Shown here piece after piece: positions 1-9,429 of a DNA stretch of 24,735 bases (position 1 is the first letter of the stretch; each line of letters begins with the position of its first letter). A program made the translations under genes and the position numbers. The stretch lies in the NCBI GenBank assembly GCA_905250885.1, contig CAJNOQ010002358.1, positions 1 through 24,735 on the forward strand, given 5' to 3'. Source of the stretch: Didymodactylos carnosus (lineage: Eukaryota; Rotifera; Eurotatoria; Philodinida; Philodinidae). A model generated the notes under the pieces. It saw only the letters and a list, made by a program, of their open reading frames with translations. It searched no databases and was not told the DNA's origin.

Positions 1-504
1 TTTTTTTCCTTTCTCCCCTGTCTTTGGAAAATCTATTTGTATAATGGTGAATAATCCGGAAAATGGGATTTTTCGACTTTGAATGGGTACAACTTTGCGG
101 ATTCACCAGATTTCGCAACGAATTTTTTTGTGGTAGTGGAACCGTCATCAGCGAGTAAAATAAAAAAAAAATTTTCGAAACCGGTGGGCAATGACAGAAG
201 TTATTGAAAAAATATCGTAAAATTACAATTGTACAAAAAAGTTACGATTTCCTCATATAAATGTAGTCACATTTCTACTGTGACATACCATCCATGTTAG
301 AAAAAGTAGAACGAGCCCTAACTGTATATGTAGAATTAACCATTTCCTTTTAATTAATCTATTATTCAAGCTTTTTGAACGATTAAAAATGATTTTTTTT
401 CGGAGAAGTAAGAAATCAATAAGTGATTCGATGAATACTAACCATCATTATGGCAAGAAAAAATGCAGTATTCACTTTTTTATGAGGCATGGATAAAACG
501 TTAA
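1..504. other. AT-rich intergenic, no gene seen
   Basis: AT-rich sequence downstream of the SOD gene. I find no convincing coding stretch, RNA gene or repeat here. Homopolymer T and A runs are frequent. Confidence 0.5.
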
Positions 505-510
505 TTTATT
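505..510 (-). promoter_or_regulatory. Polyadenylation signal of the SOD gene
   Basis: On the minus strand this reads AATAAA, about 36 nt downstream of the SOD stop codon. That is a sensible place for the cleavage/polyadenylation hexamer, and the motif is canonical. Confidence 0.5.
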
Positions 511-545
511 TGTGAGAAAATGAGAAAAAGTGGCACACTCCATGT

Positions 546-1189
546 TTAAGACAAAAACTTTAAAAATGCTTCTTTCTCTGTCATCGATGTCGACTGTATT
601 AGACCACATGCGATACGTGCACCAGCGTGTCCTGTTGTCAGTGAATCACTTTGTCCACCCAGGCCATAATCATCCACATCTCTATGAACAATAATTGTAC
701 GTTCAATAATCGACTGGCTCGCGCCGGTCAACTTAATGATTTTATCAATGATCAAAATCTGGGCACTACCATACTGATCGGCATAGATATTTCCTAAAGA
801 TCAAGAATTCATGACTACAGAAGTGCAAGAGCACCATTATTCGTACCTAGATCTCCGACGTGTCGCTGTGTGATTGGTGAAATGGGTGCACCATGTGTTC
901 GATTGTAGGGATTAAAATGAGCACCGGCTGCTGTACAGTTTGGCCTAGTTTCGCTGACTTTAGATGTGTGAACATGAAACCCATGATATGTTTGATTCGG
1001 CACCAAACCGGCTAATGTTCCGCGAATAATGACGAGACTTGTTCGAGTTGCTTGGATGAAATAGAGTGTACCAATTACTGATGCACTGTTATCCAGACGA
1101 ACATTGGCGCGTGCATAAAGTGGATATGACGACGCATAACCATTCGAGAGAATTAGAAAAATGGTTGATAAGAAGAATAAGACCGACAT
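546..1189 (-). CDS. SOD: Secreted Cu/Zn superoxide dismutase, two exons
   Basis: Extracellular Cu/Zn SOD, which converts superoxide to hydrogen peroxide and oxygen. Exon 1 is 1189-835 and exon 2 is 793-546. The 41-nt intron (834-794) is GT-AG, phase 1. Splicing gives 603 nt, a 200-residue protein. The start ATG is followed by a hydrophobic signal peptide of about 19 residues (MSVLFFLSTIFLILSNGYA). Metal ligands are all present: GFHVH, HFNP, the His of THG, RHVGDLG (His plus Asp) and VHRDVDDYG. The disulfide cysteines lie in NCTAAGAHF and ARIACG. The splice joins the GDLG region to NIYADQYG exactly where the family is continuous. Without splicing the frame ends soon after GDLG and loses the last copper ligand. 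There are three N-glycosylation sequons (NQT, NCT, NRT). No lesion is seen. Orthology to vertebrate SOD3 is not established. Confidence 0.95.
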
Positions 1190-1237
1190 GAATTTGAATG
1201 CAAAAGAAACGAGTCAGTTCTGTCAGTAGAGAGTAGT

Positions 1238-1247
1238 TTTAAATAAA
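1238..1247 (-). promoter_or_regulatory. Possible TATA-like element of the SOD gene
   Basis: The minus strand reads TTTATTTAAA about 50 nt upstream of the SOD start codon. In such AT-rich DNA this can arise by chance, so it is only a candidate core promoter. Confidence 0.2.
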
Positions 1248-1248
1248 G

Positions 1249-2268
1249 CTGCTTAAAATATGCCAGTATTACGTTTATGTACCTGTGTACGTATGTAAAT
1301 ATATACTTCGCGTTGTTTAAATCACCGCCAGAAAGAGAAATACTTTTCTGTTTCTACTTTGTGACATCATCTGTTTTCTTCATACAAAAAATGTTTACTT
1401 GACAGATGAGAAATTAAGCATGCACCGCTTAAAAGCTGATATATTTAGCTGTTTTCGAAAATACATTGTATGAAGTGTATGGCATATTAAATACAAAGTG
1501 TCAATGCGTTCCAAACTGTTGCATAGTTAGACGCAGTTTTTCGCGCTGATTGCAAATGTGAACTGAAGAACAAGTTAGAGTTAAAATTTCATAGTGATCA
1601 CTTTCTTGAGCAAATATACATGGAATCAGTGTTCTTCATTATATAGCCATTTATTCTAAAACATCATACAAACCACAGCTGATTTCCTCAAGAAAGTTAA
1701 AATATTTTTCGTTCGTTTTCGTAGAAATAGACAAGACACAGAGAAGCGATCACGATACGTTGCAATAATCTAGTCGATATGGGCTGTGGGCTGACAACCT
1801 ATTAGACCGGCAGAGCATGAGAGATGTAACAGCGCTGCACTTGTCCAACTTCTCTAATAACAGAACTGAATCTTTTCTTTCGCATCTATATTCATGTCGG
1901 TCCAGAAAACTACTTTTCAAAACTTCATCATGGGATGTCGATCAACAGCAACAGTAATGACAATTCTCATTCATCTTCAGTAATCAGAACATCGAGTGTA
2001 CGGCTACAACGCCGACTAAAAAGTCTTTTAAGTTATTATTTGCAGAGATTTTTAGCTGAACGCTTACTCGTTAGGCAAAATAAATCATGTTCTCTCTAGC
2101 ATCGAAACCAAAACGAGGGCAGCTAAGATATATTCGTGATCAGCGTAAAATTCTCTACAAGATAGGCTAGGTCTCATCTCTTTTCTAGAGGGATCACTCA
2201 AATATGTTCCCTCGCGAGCAGAAAAAATGCCTAAATTCTGTGACCGATTGAAAATTTGTCGTCTTACA
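1249..2268. other. Gene-poor stretch, nothing recognised
   Basis: Intergenic DNA upstream of the SOD gene. No open frame with family resemblance, no RNA gene and no obvious repeat were found by eye. Confidence 0.4.
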
Positions 2269-2422
2269 GTTGAGGATCAGGGGTATTGGCAGGGCGCCAA
2301 CGTTTAAGGATTGTTTTAACGATGGTGATAAAACAATGATCATTCTTTTGATTTTCACATTTCTACGAAGTTGCAATATTCACAATTCTACCTTTTCTAT
2401 ATTGAAAGCCTTGAAATAACAA
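2269..2422. repeat. Diverged direct repeat, copy A (about 150 bp)
   Basis: Begins GTTGAGGATCAGGGGTATTG and ends near TTGAAATAACAA. It matches copy B (2626-2773) in the same orientation, with scattered substitutions and a few small indels. Shared blocks include GGGGTATTGGCAGGGC, GATTGTTTTAACGATGGTGA and TTCTACCTTTTCTATAT. The short open frame across it is probably not a gene. It is either a small dispersed repeat or a local duplication. Confidence 0.8.
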
Positions 2423-2625
2423 TTCAGAAATATTTGTACGCTCGAAAGCTGGTGCAGTAGTTGATATACTACGGATCGTCTGTGGCTCTCACGATATACA
2501 TTATCATCGATATTGGCTGTTCTACGATCCTTCACCGTCAAACCATTTCTGCTATCTTTTTCATACCGAGGATAGTTAAGACAACACCATCTTGATATGA
2601 AGGACTTGTCAGAAAAATCAGCTGA

Positions 2626-2773
2626 GTTGAAGATCAGGGGTATTGGCAGGGCATCAACTTTTAACGATTGTTTTAACGATGGTGATAAAAAAATGATCAG
2701 TTTTCTTCTTTTTCTAAGAAGTTGAGATATTCACACTTCTACCTTTTCTATATCGGAAGCCTAGACATAACAA
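2626..2773. repeat. Diverged direct repeat, copy B (about 150 bp)
   Basis: Partner of copy A, beginning GTTGAAGATCAGGGGTATTG about 357 bp downstream. Divergence appears even along the length, so the duplication is not recent. No target-site duplication or terminal inverted repeat is evident around either copy. Confidence 0.8.
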
Positions 2774-3687
2774 TGCCAGTTTTATCCATGATTTGACATT
2801 GTGGGCTAGCTACCCGCATGGTGAAAGAAACCTAAGAATATTTTAAATTTAAGAAATCTCTGGAGATTCTTCCAAAATGTTTCACAACTCGATTTCGAAA
2901 AAGATCTCTTTACGAAAATGTTTTCATCCATGCATTAGTTACGTACGCATTGAAGACAACCTCAGATCTATACTAAAAGGCTAATCGAAAAACTATGACA
3001 TTTTATTCTGAAAAAAACGACTGTAGTTTGTATAACTTTCCATATGGAAAATGTTTGCTTTCCACACCATGAACTGCTCGCACTAAAAGTCATCAAATGG
3101 ATTCCATGACTATATTCTAACATGGCCACTTCAACTTTCAGTTCAATAATGAACTGAAAGTTGCTCTCATTCTGTTTCAGATATTCTGATTTTGCGATCA
3201 AATTTCAACACCACGAATATTTACAAGCATATTACGTCGACCAAAAACAAAAAAAGTACAACATTGTCAGTACAAGTGGTGACGTACATTCGATATAAAT
3301 GATGTTTTTCCTGTTCTCTATTCATAAACAAAACAAAATGTACTTATTAATTGAATAAATTTTATGGTTGAATGAGCAAATTTGACGTGTATATCAAAGT
3401 ACCACATATTCTACAATATTTTGGTTTTCGCTTCAATTAGTGTCCCTGCATGCATAAACAACGAAATAATAGAATTCCATTTTACATATTAATCAAGCAA
3501 TTAAAAAATGAGTTTAAAGCAGCGATTAAACATTATTTCGTCGTTCTGTCACTCACACTGTTTCAAACGAAAAACAACTTGTAAACATTTTTTGTCAAAA
3601 TATCGCGTTTGAGAATTTGCTGCTATAATAATTGTATAACTTTTCCTTAATGACTTTTAACAATACAGATTCATAATCCTTGATGAA
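2774..3687. other. AT-rich gene-poor stretch with one hairpin
   Basis: No convincing gene. The open frame at 2968-3201 on the minus strand has no recognisable family and spans the perfect hairpin, so I do not call it coding. Confidence 0.4.
3132..3163. repeat. Perfect 14-bp inverted repeat (hairpin)
   Basis: Left arm CAACTTTCAGTTCA (3132-3145), a 4-nt loop, then its exact reverse complement (3150-3163). It would fold into a stable stem in DNA or RNA. There is no T-tract or flanking gene to suggest a function. Confidence 0.8.
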
Positions 3688-3867
3688 TCATGTATTTGTG
3701 TATATTAAATTTGTATTATTAGTGACTTCTGCTGAATGATTTGTTGGTGTTTTGATTGATGATAATGAACGAGTTAAATCATGAGAATTTTGTTGTGATG
3801 ATTCAAGACAAAGAACTGTTTGTTGAAACAGCTTTCTTCTTTGTTGTGCAAGGTACCTCGAATTAAG
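3688..3867 (-). pseudogene. Orphan C-terminal coding fragment, unknown protein
   Basis: The minus strand holds about 59 sense codons ending in TGA (3690-3688). The reading is rich in Ser, Thr, Asn and Gln, with a basic start (RYLAQQRRKLFQQ) and a polar tail (TNNTNLIYTNT). Codon choice (CAA, TCA, ACA) resembles the other host genes here. An upstream in-frame TAG, and AG dinucleotides near its 5' end, fit a terminal exon. No upstream exon is visible: the next DNA on that side is the foldback element at 3922-4787. I do not recognise the family. It may be the remnant of a gene cut by the element, or a chance frame. Confidence 0.35.
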
Positions 3868-3921
3868 CTAGTAGTTACTGACGCTGAACGGTTGAGTTCT
3901 TTCGCTCTTCGTCCCCAGGCT

Positions 3922-4180
3922 CTAACGAGAGAACCTCCCGAGGTGTCCATCTCGGATTTTTTTCATTCATATGCCTATCGATAGGTCACATAGACATATG
4001 AAAAAGCCTCAAAGGATATCGGCGCAATTTGCTTCCTTCTAGAGTTATTCAAGTTTTTCTTTTCTTTCCAGCCAAAAAGTCAATACATTGACAAATTCAT
4101 AACTCTGTCAGTTCTTAAATTTTTCTCTTGAAACTTTTACACAAAATACCTCTTCTAGTCTACTATCTATGCTGTACGTT
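3922..4180 (+). repeat. FB1 left arm
   Basis: 259-bp arm running from CTAACGAG to GCTGTACGTT. Near its outer end it contains a second small palindrome around the CATATG and ATCGAT motifs. Confidence 0.9.
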
Positions 4181-4528
4181 TCAGCCTTCAAGTGTGTTCC
4201 CTTTCACAGATATAGAATTGTTCATTTCTCAAGGGAAATCTCTCAATATTTGAGTAAACAGGTTTCTTCTTTAGGCCGTAAAACGTTTTGAGTCAAAAGC
4301 GACGGATTGATCATCTTTCTCGTTTCTTTTGACTTTTGTAAGTGTGTATCGAATAAGAGAGGGAACGCAAAAGGAAAAGACCCTTTCTTCTCTTCGTGCT
4401 TTTTCTTTACTGCTGATCACTGCCACTAGTTTGGACTTGTTTCTATTCTTTATAAGTTTACATTAAGATTGTTGTAAATGTTAAGAAAGTTGGGAGATTT
4501 AGGTACATGATTAAAATGAGCTGACACC

Positions 4529-4787
4529 AACGTACAGCATAGATAGTAGACTAGAAGAGGTATTTTGTGTAAAAGTTTCAAGAGAAAAATTTAAGAACTG
4601 ACAGAGTTATGAATTTGTCAATGTATTGACTTTTTGGCTGGAAAGAAAAGAAAAACTTGAATAACTCTAGAAGGAAGCAAATTGCGCCGATATCCTTTGA
4701 GGCTTTTTCATATCTCTATGTGACCTATCGATTGGCATATGAATGAAAAAAATCCGAGATGGACACCTCGGGAGGTTCCCTCGTTAG
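4529..4787 (-). repeat. FB1 right arm
   Basis: Reverse complement of the left arm with three substitutions and identical length. The identity stops sharply at AACGTAC on the inner side and CTCGTTAG on the outer side. Confidence 0.9.
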
Positions 4788-4966
4788 GGATTGAAAGTGC
4801 AAGAATATCATCATACTTTAGTGTGGATTTCTATGATATGGTTTGAGCAACAGGTTCGATTTAGCGCTCTTTTTATACTCTTATGCAGCCTTAGGAGGTT
4901 TGGAAAGTCCTACTGCTCTTACTGTGAACTCTACGTTGGATTTGATTTGCTCCGTTTCTCTTACAG

Positions 4967-7319
4967 ATATTATATTCGATCAAAATGGTGGTTATGTTTC
5001 AATTTCTAATCATAAAATACCATTTAATATCCTATTATATCAAATCGTAAGTATCTAAAATCTTTTTATTAGATGCGGTCGTTTAATATTGTTTTATCTA
5101 AATCGACTCAGCCCTGGCATTATGATGAACAAATCGATCATTACATTAGCTTTTACATTTGGCAGTCACTTTGCCTTATTAAAATGTCGGATGGTTTGTG
5201 CAAACGTTCGTGCAATCCTGTTACAGGTGTACATTTAACAAACAAAGACAATGATGACAATCAACGACGCCGGCGATCAGTCCTAGATGATCCATCGACA
5301 ACACCCTCAACAGCTCGTACTAGTCAAAAAGCAGAACAGATATGCAATGTATACATTGATAATTTTGTTAATACACCTCTGGGATCAAATTTGACTGACA
5401 AAAACATTGCTAATGCAAAGAGTGCATGTACAGTTGATGTTACCGCGACCGGTAGTGCACAAGTGAGCTATACGTTGATTCTGATGTTTTTCGCTAATGG
5501 TTAGATCAATTTTAAGAGTTTCAAAAATAATTTGATTTCTGGAATTAGGGGATTTTTACAATTCTTCCGAGAAGGTTCAAAGTATCAGTGGAGACTTTAT
5601 TCGCCTTTCTTATCGACCGAACTATTTCAACTTGTACGTAACACAAAAAAGTGTAACTACAGCTTAATTTTGCACTGCAGTTTAGAAAGCCTGACAGAAG
5701 CTGAACCGCACAGAACAAAGGCATTTAGGAATATATTCTGGACAAAAGGTTTTCAATTCAAAAAATTGTTTAATAGAACACTAGAACCGTTTGCAGTTCC
5801 CTTCCAATCTCTCTCCAAAAAAACTCATTCTTAGAGAGAGATCCTCTTAAAGGTGTGTAAGATCATTCCTTCTTTGTAATATTTGTATTAAATGAGTTTC
5901 GCATTTGTGATCAAGCTGACAATCTTCTTTTAAATTCATAGTTCTTGTTATACAATAAGTCCACCAGAAAATTCGGATGTTATATTATAAACTTCTCATC
6001 CTAACATCGGATAATAGTAAACTACCTTCAGGCGATCGACTATTGAAGACGTGCAATTTACCCTTGAGAGAACCCGAACCTTGAAGTCAATCAAAGTCGA
6101 GCATAAGTGGTATATTGTGGCTTCACTAAAAACCTGATACTTTTATAAAAAAGTCACCCTCCAGATGAACATGAGGCTCTTTATCTGATATCAAAGCCAG
6201 TTCGCCTTATTATTCTCTCTGATTTCTAGGAGGATAAAAAGTATATTAGCAGGTTCAGAAATAAATCTGCTTTTTACGATGATAACTCGAGACAGCGCCA
6301 GAAATCGAGTTCGAATAAAATGAAATTCGTTAACCTATCTAAATCCAGCTATATTCATTTCGACTTGCAGAATTGCGGATATAACGGTGACCAACTTTTT
6401 ATAACGGTACCGGTATCATTCCTAGAGCCAGTTCTGTCTGTGATACTGCCTTTAAAACTTGTTAGCACAGAGAAAGTGTTTCAGAAATTAATCACTTTCT
6501 GACTGATTAGACTTCCCTATTTAGTTTGCAAAATCGAATATTGCCATTCTGGTTATTCAAGCAATAACAGCTGATTCATCAACATTTAGTAATCTAAGTG
6601 AAAGTCTTTCCACTAAACTTGAACAAGCACTAGATGACGCTAATGAGACAATGACATTATCAGAACAACAAGTTGAAGAGATCATAAATCCAACTACTTC
6701 AACAACTTCCACAACGTCCTCCACTACATCGAAAACTACTTCAACAACAGCGCCACCTATTCGTAACGTCGATGCCGTGATAGGTTTATCTCAAGTTGAG
6801 AATGTGAAACCAGCATGCAAACTGTCAACGGTAGCCAATTCCCAGTCTTTATTTTTAAATATATCTGCCGATTATGACGCCGCATGTGGAGCACAATCTC
6901 GACGTTCATTAATTAGTTTCAGTGAACTGGATGCTGTATTAACCACGAATCGACAACTGAAATCTGTTTCACTTAAATTGTATGGCCCATCAGTTAATGA
7001 AACAGGAGACGGTGGTAATTGGGCTTATGGTACAACAGGTATAACAAACGAAGTTTACATACGTCGGGTATTAGCCAGTTGGACAACAAGTGTTACATGG
7101 GCAACTCAGCCGTCGACAACAACAACAAATCAAGTTTTGATACCGGCTTCAACACAAGAATGGAATTACAATGTTACCTTGGATATAACACATTTAGTCA
7201 ACGATATAAAGACATTGCGGAAAAATTATGGTTTTAAATTACAGTTACCGTCAGAAGTACGTTATCGGCGAAGGACATTCTGTTCAAGTAATCATCCAAC
7301 AGTGGCAAGACGTCCATAA
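4967..7319 (+). CDS. Extracellular protein with Ser/Thr-rich linker and C-terminal DNRLRE-like domain (5' unresolved)
   Basis: Proposed exons are 4967-5046, 5112-5462 and 6525-7319. The introns are 65 nt (GTAAGT...CAG) and 1062 nt (GTGAGC...TAG), both phase 0 and frame-consistent. The first exon has a phase-1 acceptor, and its upstream partner was not found; foldback element FB1 lies just upstream. The middle exon carries a furin-like RRRRS site and Cys-containing segments. The last exon has a helical segment, a mucin-like Thr/Ser linker (residues around PTTSTTSTTSSTTSKTT), then about 160 residues with DNRLRE/CBM96-type hallmarks: RRSLISFSEL, VTWATQPS, DITHLV, YGFKL, FCSSNHPTVARRP. This domain class forms beta-sandwiches on secreted or surface proteins. 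The stop at 7317-7319 falls before the final strand. A further 12 sense codons follow in frame (7320-7355, read VTITYVTDTGLQ) before the next stop, which suggests a recent nonsense change. Confidence 0.65.
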
Positions 7320-7439
7320 GTAACAATTACCTATGTTACTGACACTGGATTACAGTAACGCTTGGATTCGATAAAACCACGAACTTAATTTTTTGTTAGT
7401 TATCATTTGTTTTGAAATTTCATTTTCTTATGTACTTGG

Positions 7440-7445
7440 AATAAA
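7440..7445 (+). promoter_or_regulatory. Polyadenylation signal downstream of the DNRLRE gene
   Basis: AATAAA about 120 nt after the stop codon and about 85 nt after the next in-frame stop, on the coding strand. It is a plausible 3' end signal for this gene. Confidence 0.45.
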
Positions 7446-7764
7446 AGTTATGTAATAGTTGTATGAAATTCATATAAGATCATTTGTTTTCAAATTTTGG
7501 TCAATCTTATGGTCATACAACAATCTTCAACTTCAATTGTATGAACTAAATTAGTTGTACTAATAAAAAGTAAATCGAGTAGTGTGTTTGTTTGTCACCA
7601 CTTATTCTTGTCGGCTCTCCGTATAACCAATTCTGTTAAGTGGATCAAAGAACTTTTTCCCCCGCAGCATTAGATGGATGCTCTTCAAGTCAAAGGTAAG
7701 TCAAGTCAGAAAAAAGGAAAAAGTTTAAATAAGAAGAAACGATATGACTTAATATATACTGCTT
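7446..7764. other. Short intergenic gap, nothing recognised
   Basis: AT-rich spacer between the end of the DNRLRE gene and the LINE remnant. No gene or repeat was seen. Confidence 0.4.
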
Positions 7765-8163
7765 TCAAGAGAGAAGATGTTTCGTCAATGCACATTTAAA
7801 AGCTCGAGAACTAAAAGCAGCTATTATCTCTCTAGGTAACCGATTCCATTCTTTTATAGTTTTTGGTAGGAAAGATGAGTTAGTGGTTTTACGTTTAAAT
7901 AATGGAAGTTGCCAAAGACATCAATTAGAAGTTCGCTGAGATGTTCTGGTGGTAAGTGGACTAACTAAGGAAAAGCGTGATAGTGCGCTTCGTTTAGTAA
8001 TGGTTTTGTGAAACAAGATTAGTCTCAAAAGTTTTCTTCTTGCACCTAACTCCGGTAACTTCAGTTTCTGAATGAGAATAGTGCTATTAGAAACATAATC
8101 ATTCATTGACAAGCGTCGAAATTTTGATTTTGAAAGACAGTAAATTGTGTCTGTTAAGAACAC
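7765..8163 (-). pseudogene. Non-LTR retrotransposon (CR1/Jockey-like) RT C-terminal remnant
   Basis: Minus-strand reading matches the conserved region after the RT catalytic core of CR1/L2/Jockey-like LINEs. In order it shows FRRLSMNDY, an L-ELGARRKLLRLILFHK block (the 'LExRR...RLxLFYK' motif), then SFLPKTIKEWNRLP (the 'SFFPRTIxxWNxLP' motif) and AFKCAL. The frame is broken by an in-frame TGA at 7923-7921 between the two blocks and ends at TGA 7767-7765. The catalytic RT domain and the endonuclease are absent upstream. This is a 5'-truncated, dead copy, as is common for LINEs. The exact clade is uncertain. Confidence 0.75.
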
Positions 8164-8893
8164 GATATAATTGTCAATTTCATCATTTTCATACTAAACG
8201 GGCTGTAATTGATAATGATAGATATTCCAGAGTACTCACTTTGAAATGGCAGTCAAACGCGATGTTGATTCTTGGTCGTTCGTCCGCGGTCTAACAGTTC
8301 TAATTAAACGGGCAGTCTCCATCCCATCAAGAAAATTTTGCGAGATTCTTCTAAAACACGCGAGAAAAAAAGAACTACTACTAGTTTCTTCTAAAACAGC
8401 TCAGAATTTTCTATTTGTAAAGTCCTGTGCGATATCAGGAGAAACACAAATGATGTATTTTTCCTCGGCAAAATCACCATCACAAGATCTTACGAGGAAG
8501 CGAGAGTGAGGAGAAGAACTCTCAATACCTTCTATACGTTCAAAATTGACTAAACTACTTTATTGATAACGCTGTCACGTTGGTCACAATAGACTCAATG
8601 GGTTGCTGGTGGAAGAATCTTCGGCTATTCGATTGAAAGCACCAATAAGTAATGAGATAGATCGGCTGTACCAATGTATGTGTTTCCCGAAGGTTATTTG
8701 AGCACATTTAAGAAGAAAAAGAAAAAACGGTGAGGGTGTTCATGAGCCATGCGTAGATAATCTGCGCCCTTGATGATCCTTACAGTGTATACCATTTTAT
8801 CCGTTTGATACGTTGATTGTAGAGTTTAATATTCGTGCCCATAATACAAATGTCGTACTACATCTCACGTAGGAAATTTTCTTTTTAAATAAG
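8164..8893. other. Non-coding stretch with a possible exon piece near the end
   Basis: Most of it shows no support for a gene; the open frame at 8246-8509 looks like chance. At 8786-8868 on the plus strand there are about 27 sense codons (including FDTLIVEFNIRAHNTNVVLH) after a CTTACAG acceptor-like site. They could be an exon of the gene whose last exon starts at 8894, but the available donor gives a non-matching phase and an intron of about 25 nt. Confidence 0.3.
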
Positions 8894-9255
8894 GACATCC
8901 TAAACTAATGTCTGTTTATTATGATGATAAGAATTTCGATAAACATCAAGATTACCAATATCGACCAATCTTTGAACAAGATTTGTTTGGTAAATGTAAT
9001 AATACTCCAAGATTAGATATGGCCAAACAATCTTGTCAGAAAATCACACAATACGAACAATGTATATTCGATGTGCTTGTTACAAACGATACAACAATGA
9101 GTCAGATACATATGGAGTTCCATACAAACATTGATAATTGGAGAGAATTTGCTAATCTAGTTCAACAAGACAACAAAAACGGTGTTAGTAATGCTTTACA
9201 TTCAAGTATTACACTATATATTCAACTATCGTTTATTTTAACATGGTTCTTTTAA
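8894..9255 (+). CDS. Terminal exon of a probable cell-surface protein (vWD/Mesh-SUSD2-like, GPI-anchor-like tail)
   Basis: The frame opens directly after an AAATAAG acceptor-like site and ends at TAA 9253-9255. An in-frame TAA just upstream rules out direct extension, so this is either a 3' exon (phase 1) or an ORF starting at ATG 8908. The protein has four cysteines in a spacing (GKCNN, QSCQK, YEQCIFDVLVTND) that resembles the segment after von Willebrand D domains in Mesh/SUSD2-type proteins, where C-x-FD-x-x-x-T is common. The last ~18 residues (SSITLYIQLSFILTWFF) are hydrophobic with no basic tail, like a GPI-attachment signal. Upstream exons were not found; the region before it is transposon debris. 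The family call is tentative. Confidence 0.5.
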
Positions 9256-9429
9256 GTGACGAACTATATTTATACTTATTTAGCTTTGTTATTGGAATGT
9301 TCTGCTATTTTATTGCAGAGTTAAAGACAGTAAAACGTAGTTAGTTTTGAAACTGGCTGTTTTTTATGTTTATATATTTACTCGTTTTATCCTGAATGAG
9401 CGGTGTCGAGACGCGTTTGAGCGAAATAA

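Larger units (their letters stand above)
3922..4787. mobile_element. Foldback element FB1 (866 bp, 259-bp inverted arms)
   Basis: The left arm (3922-4180) and right arm (4529-4787) are reverse complements over all 259 bp. By eye there are three mismatches, all in the outer 80 bp, and no indels. A 348-bp AT-rich spacer without an open frame separates them. The outer ends read CTAACGAG and then GAACCTCCCGAGGTGTCC. Only the arms define the boundaries: I see no target-site duplication (left flank CCCAGGCT, right flank GGATTGAAA). Such architecture is typical of foldback or long-TIR non-autonomous DNA transposons. A recent inverted duplication by DNA repair is the alternative. Confidence 0.75.

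Noticed and set aside
3922..4787. FB1 as a piggyBac element because its right end reads CCCTAACGAG on the reverse strand
   Set aside because: The left end does not start with CCC and neither flank has TTAA.
8246..8509. 87-codon plus-strand ORF
   Set aside because: Composition looks like chance, partly from a locally repeated TTCTAAAACA motif; no motif found.
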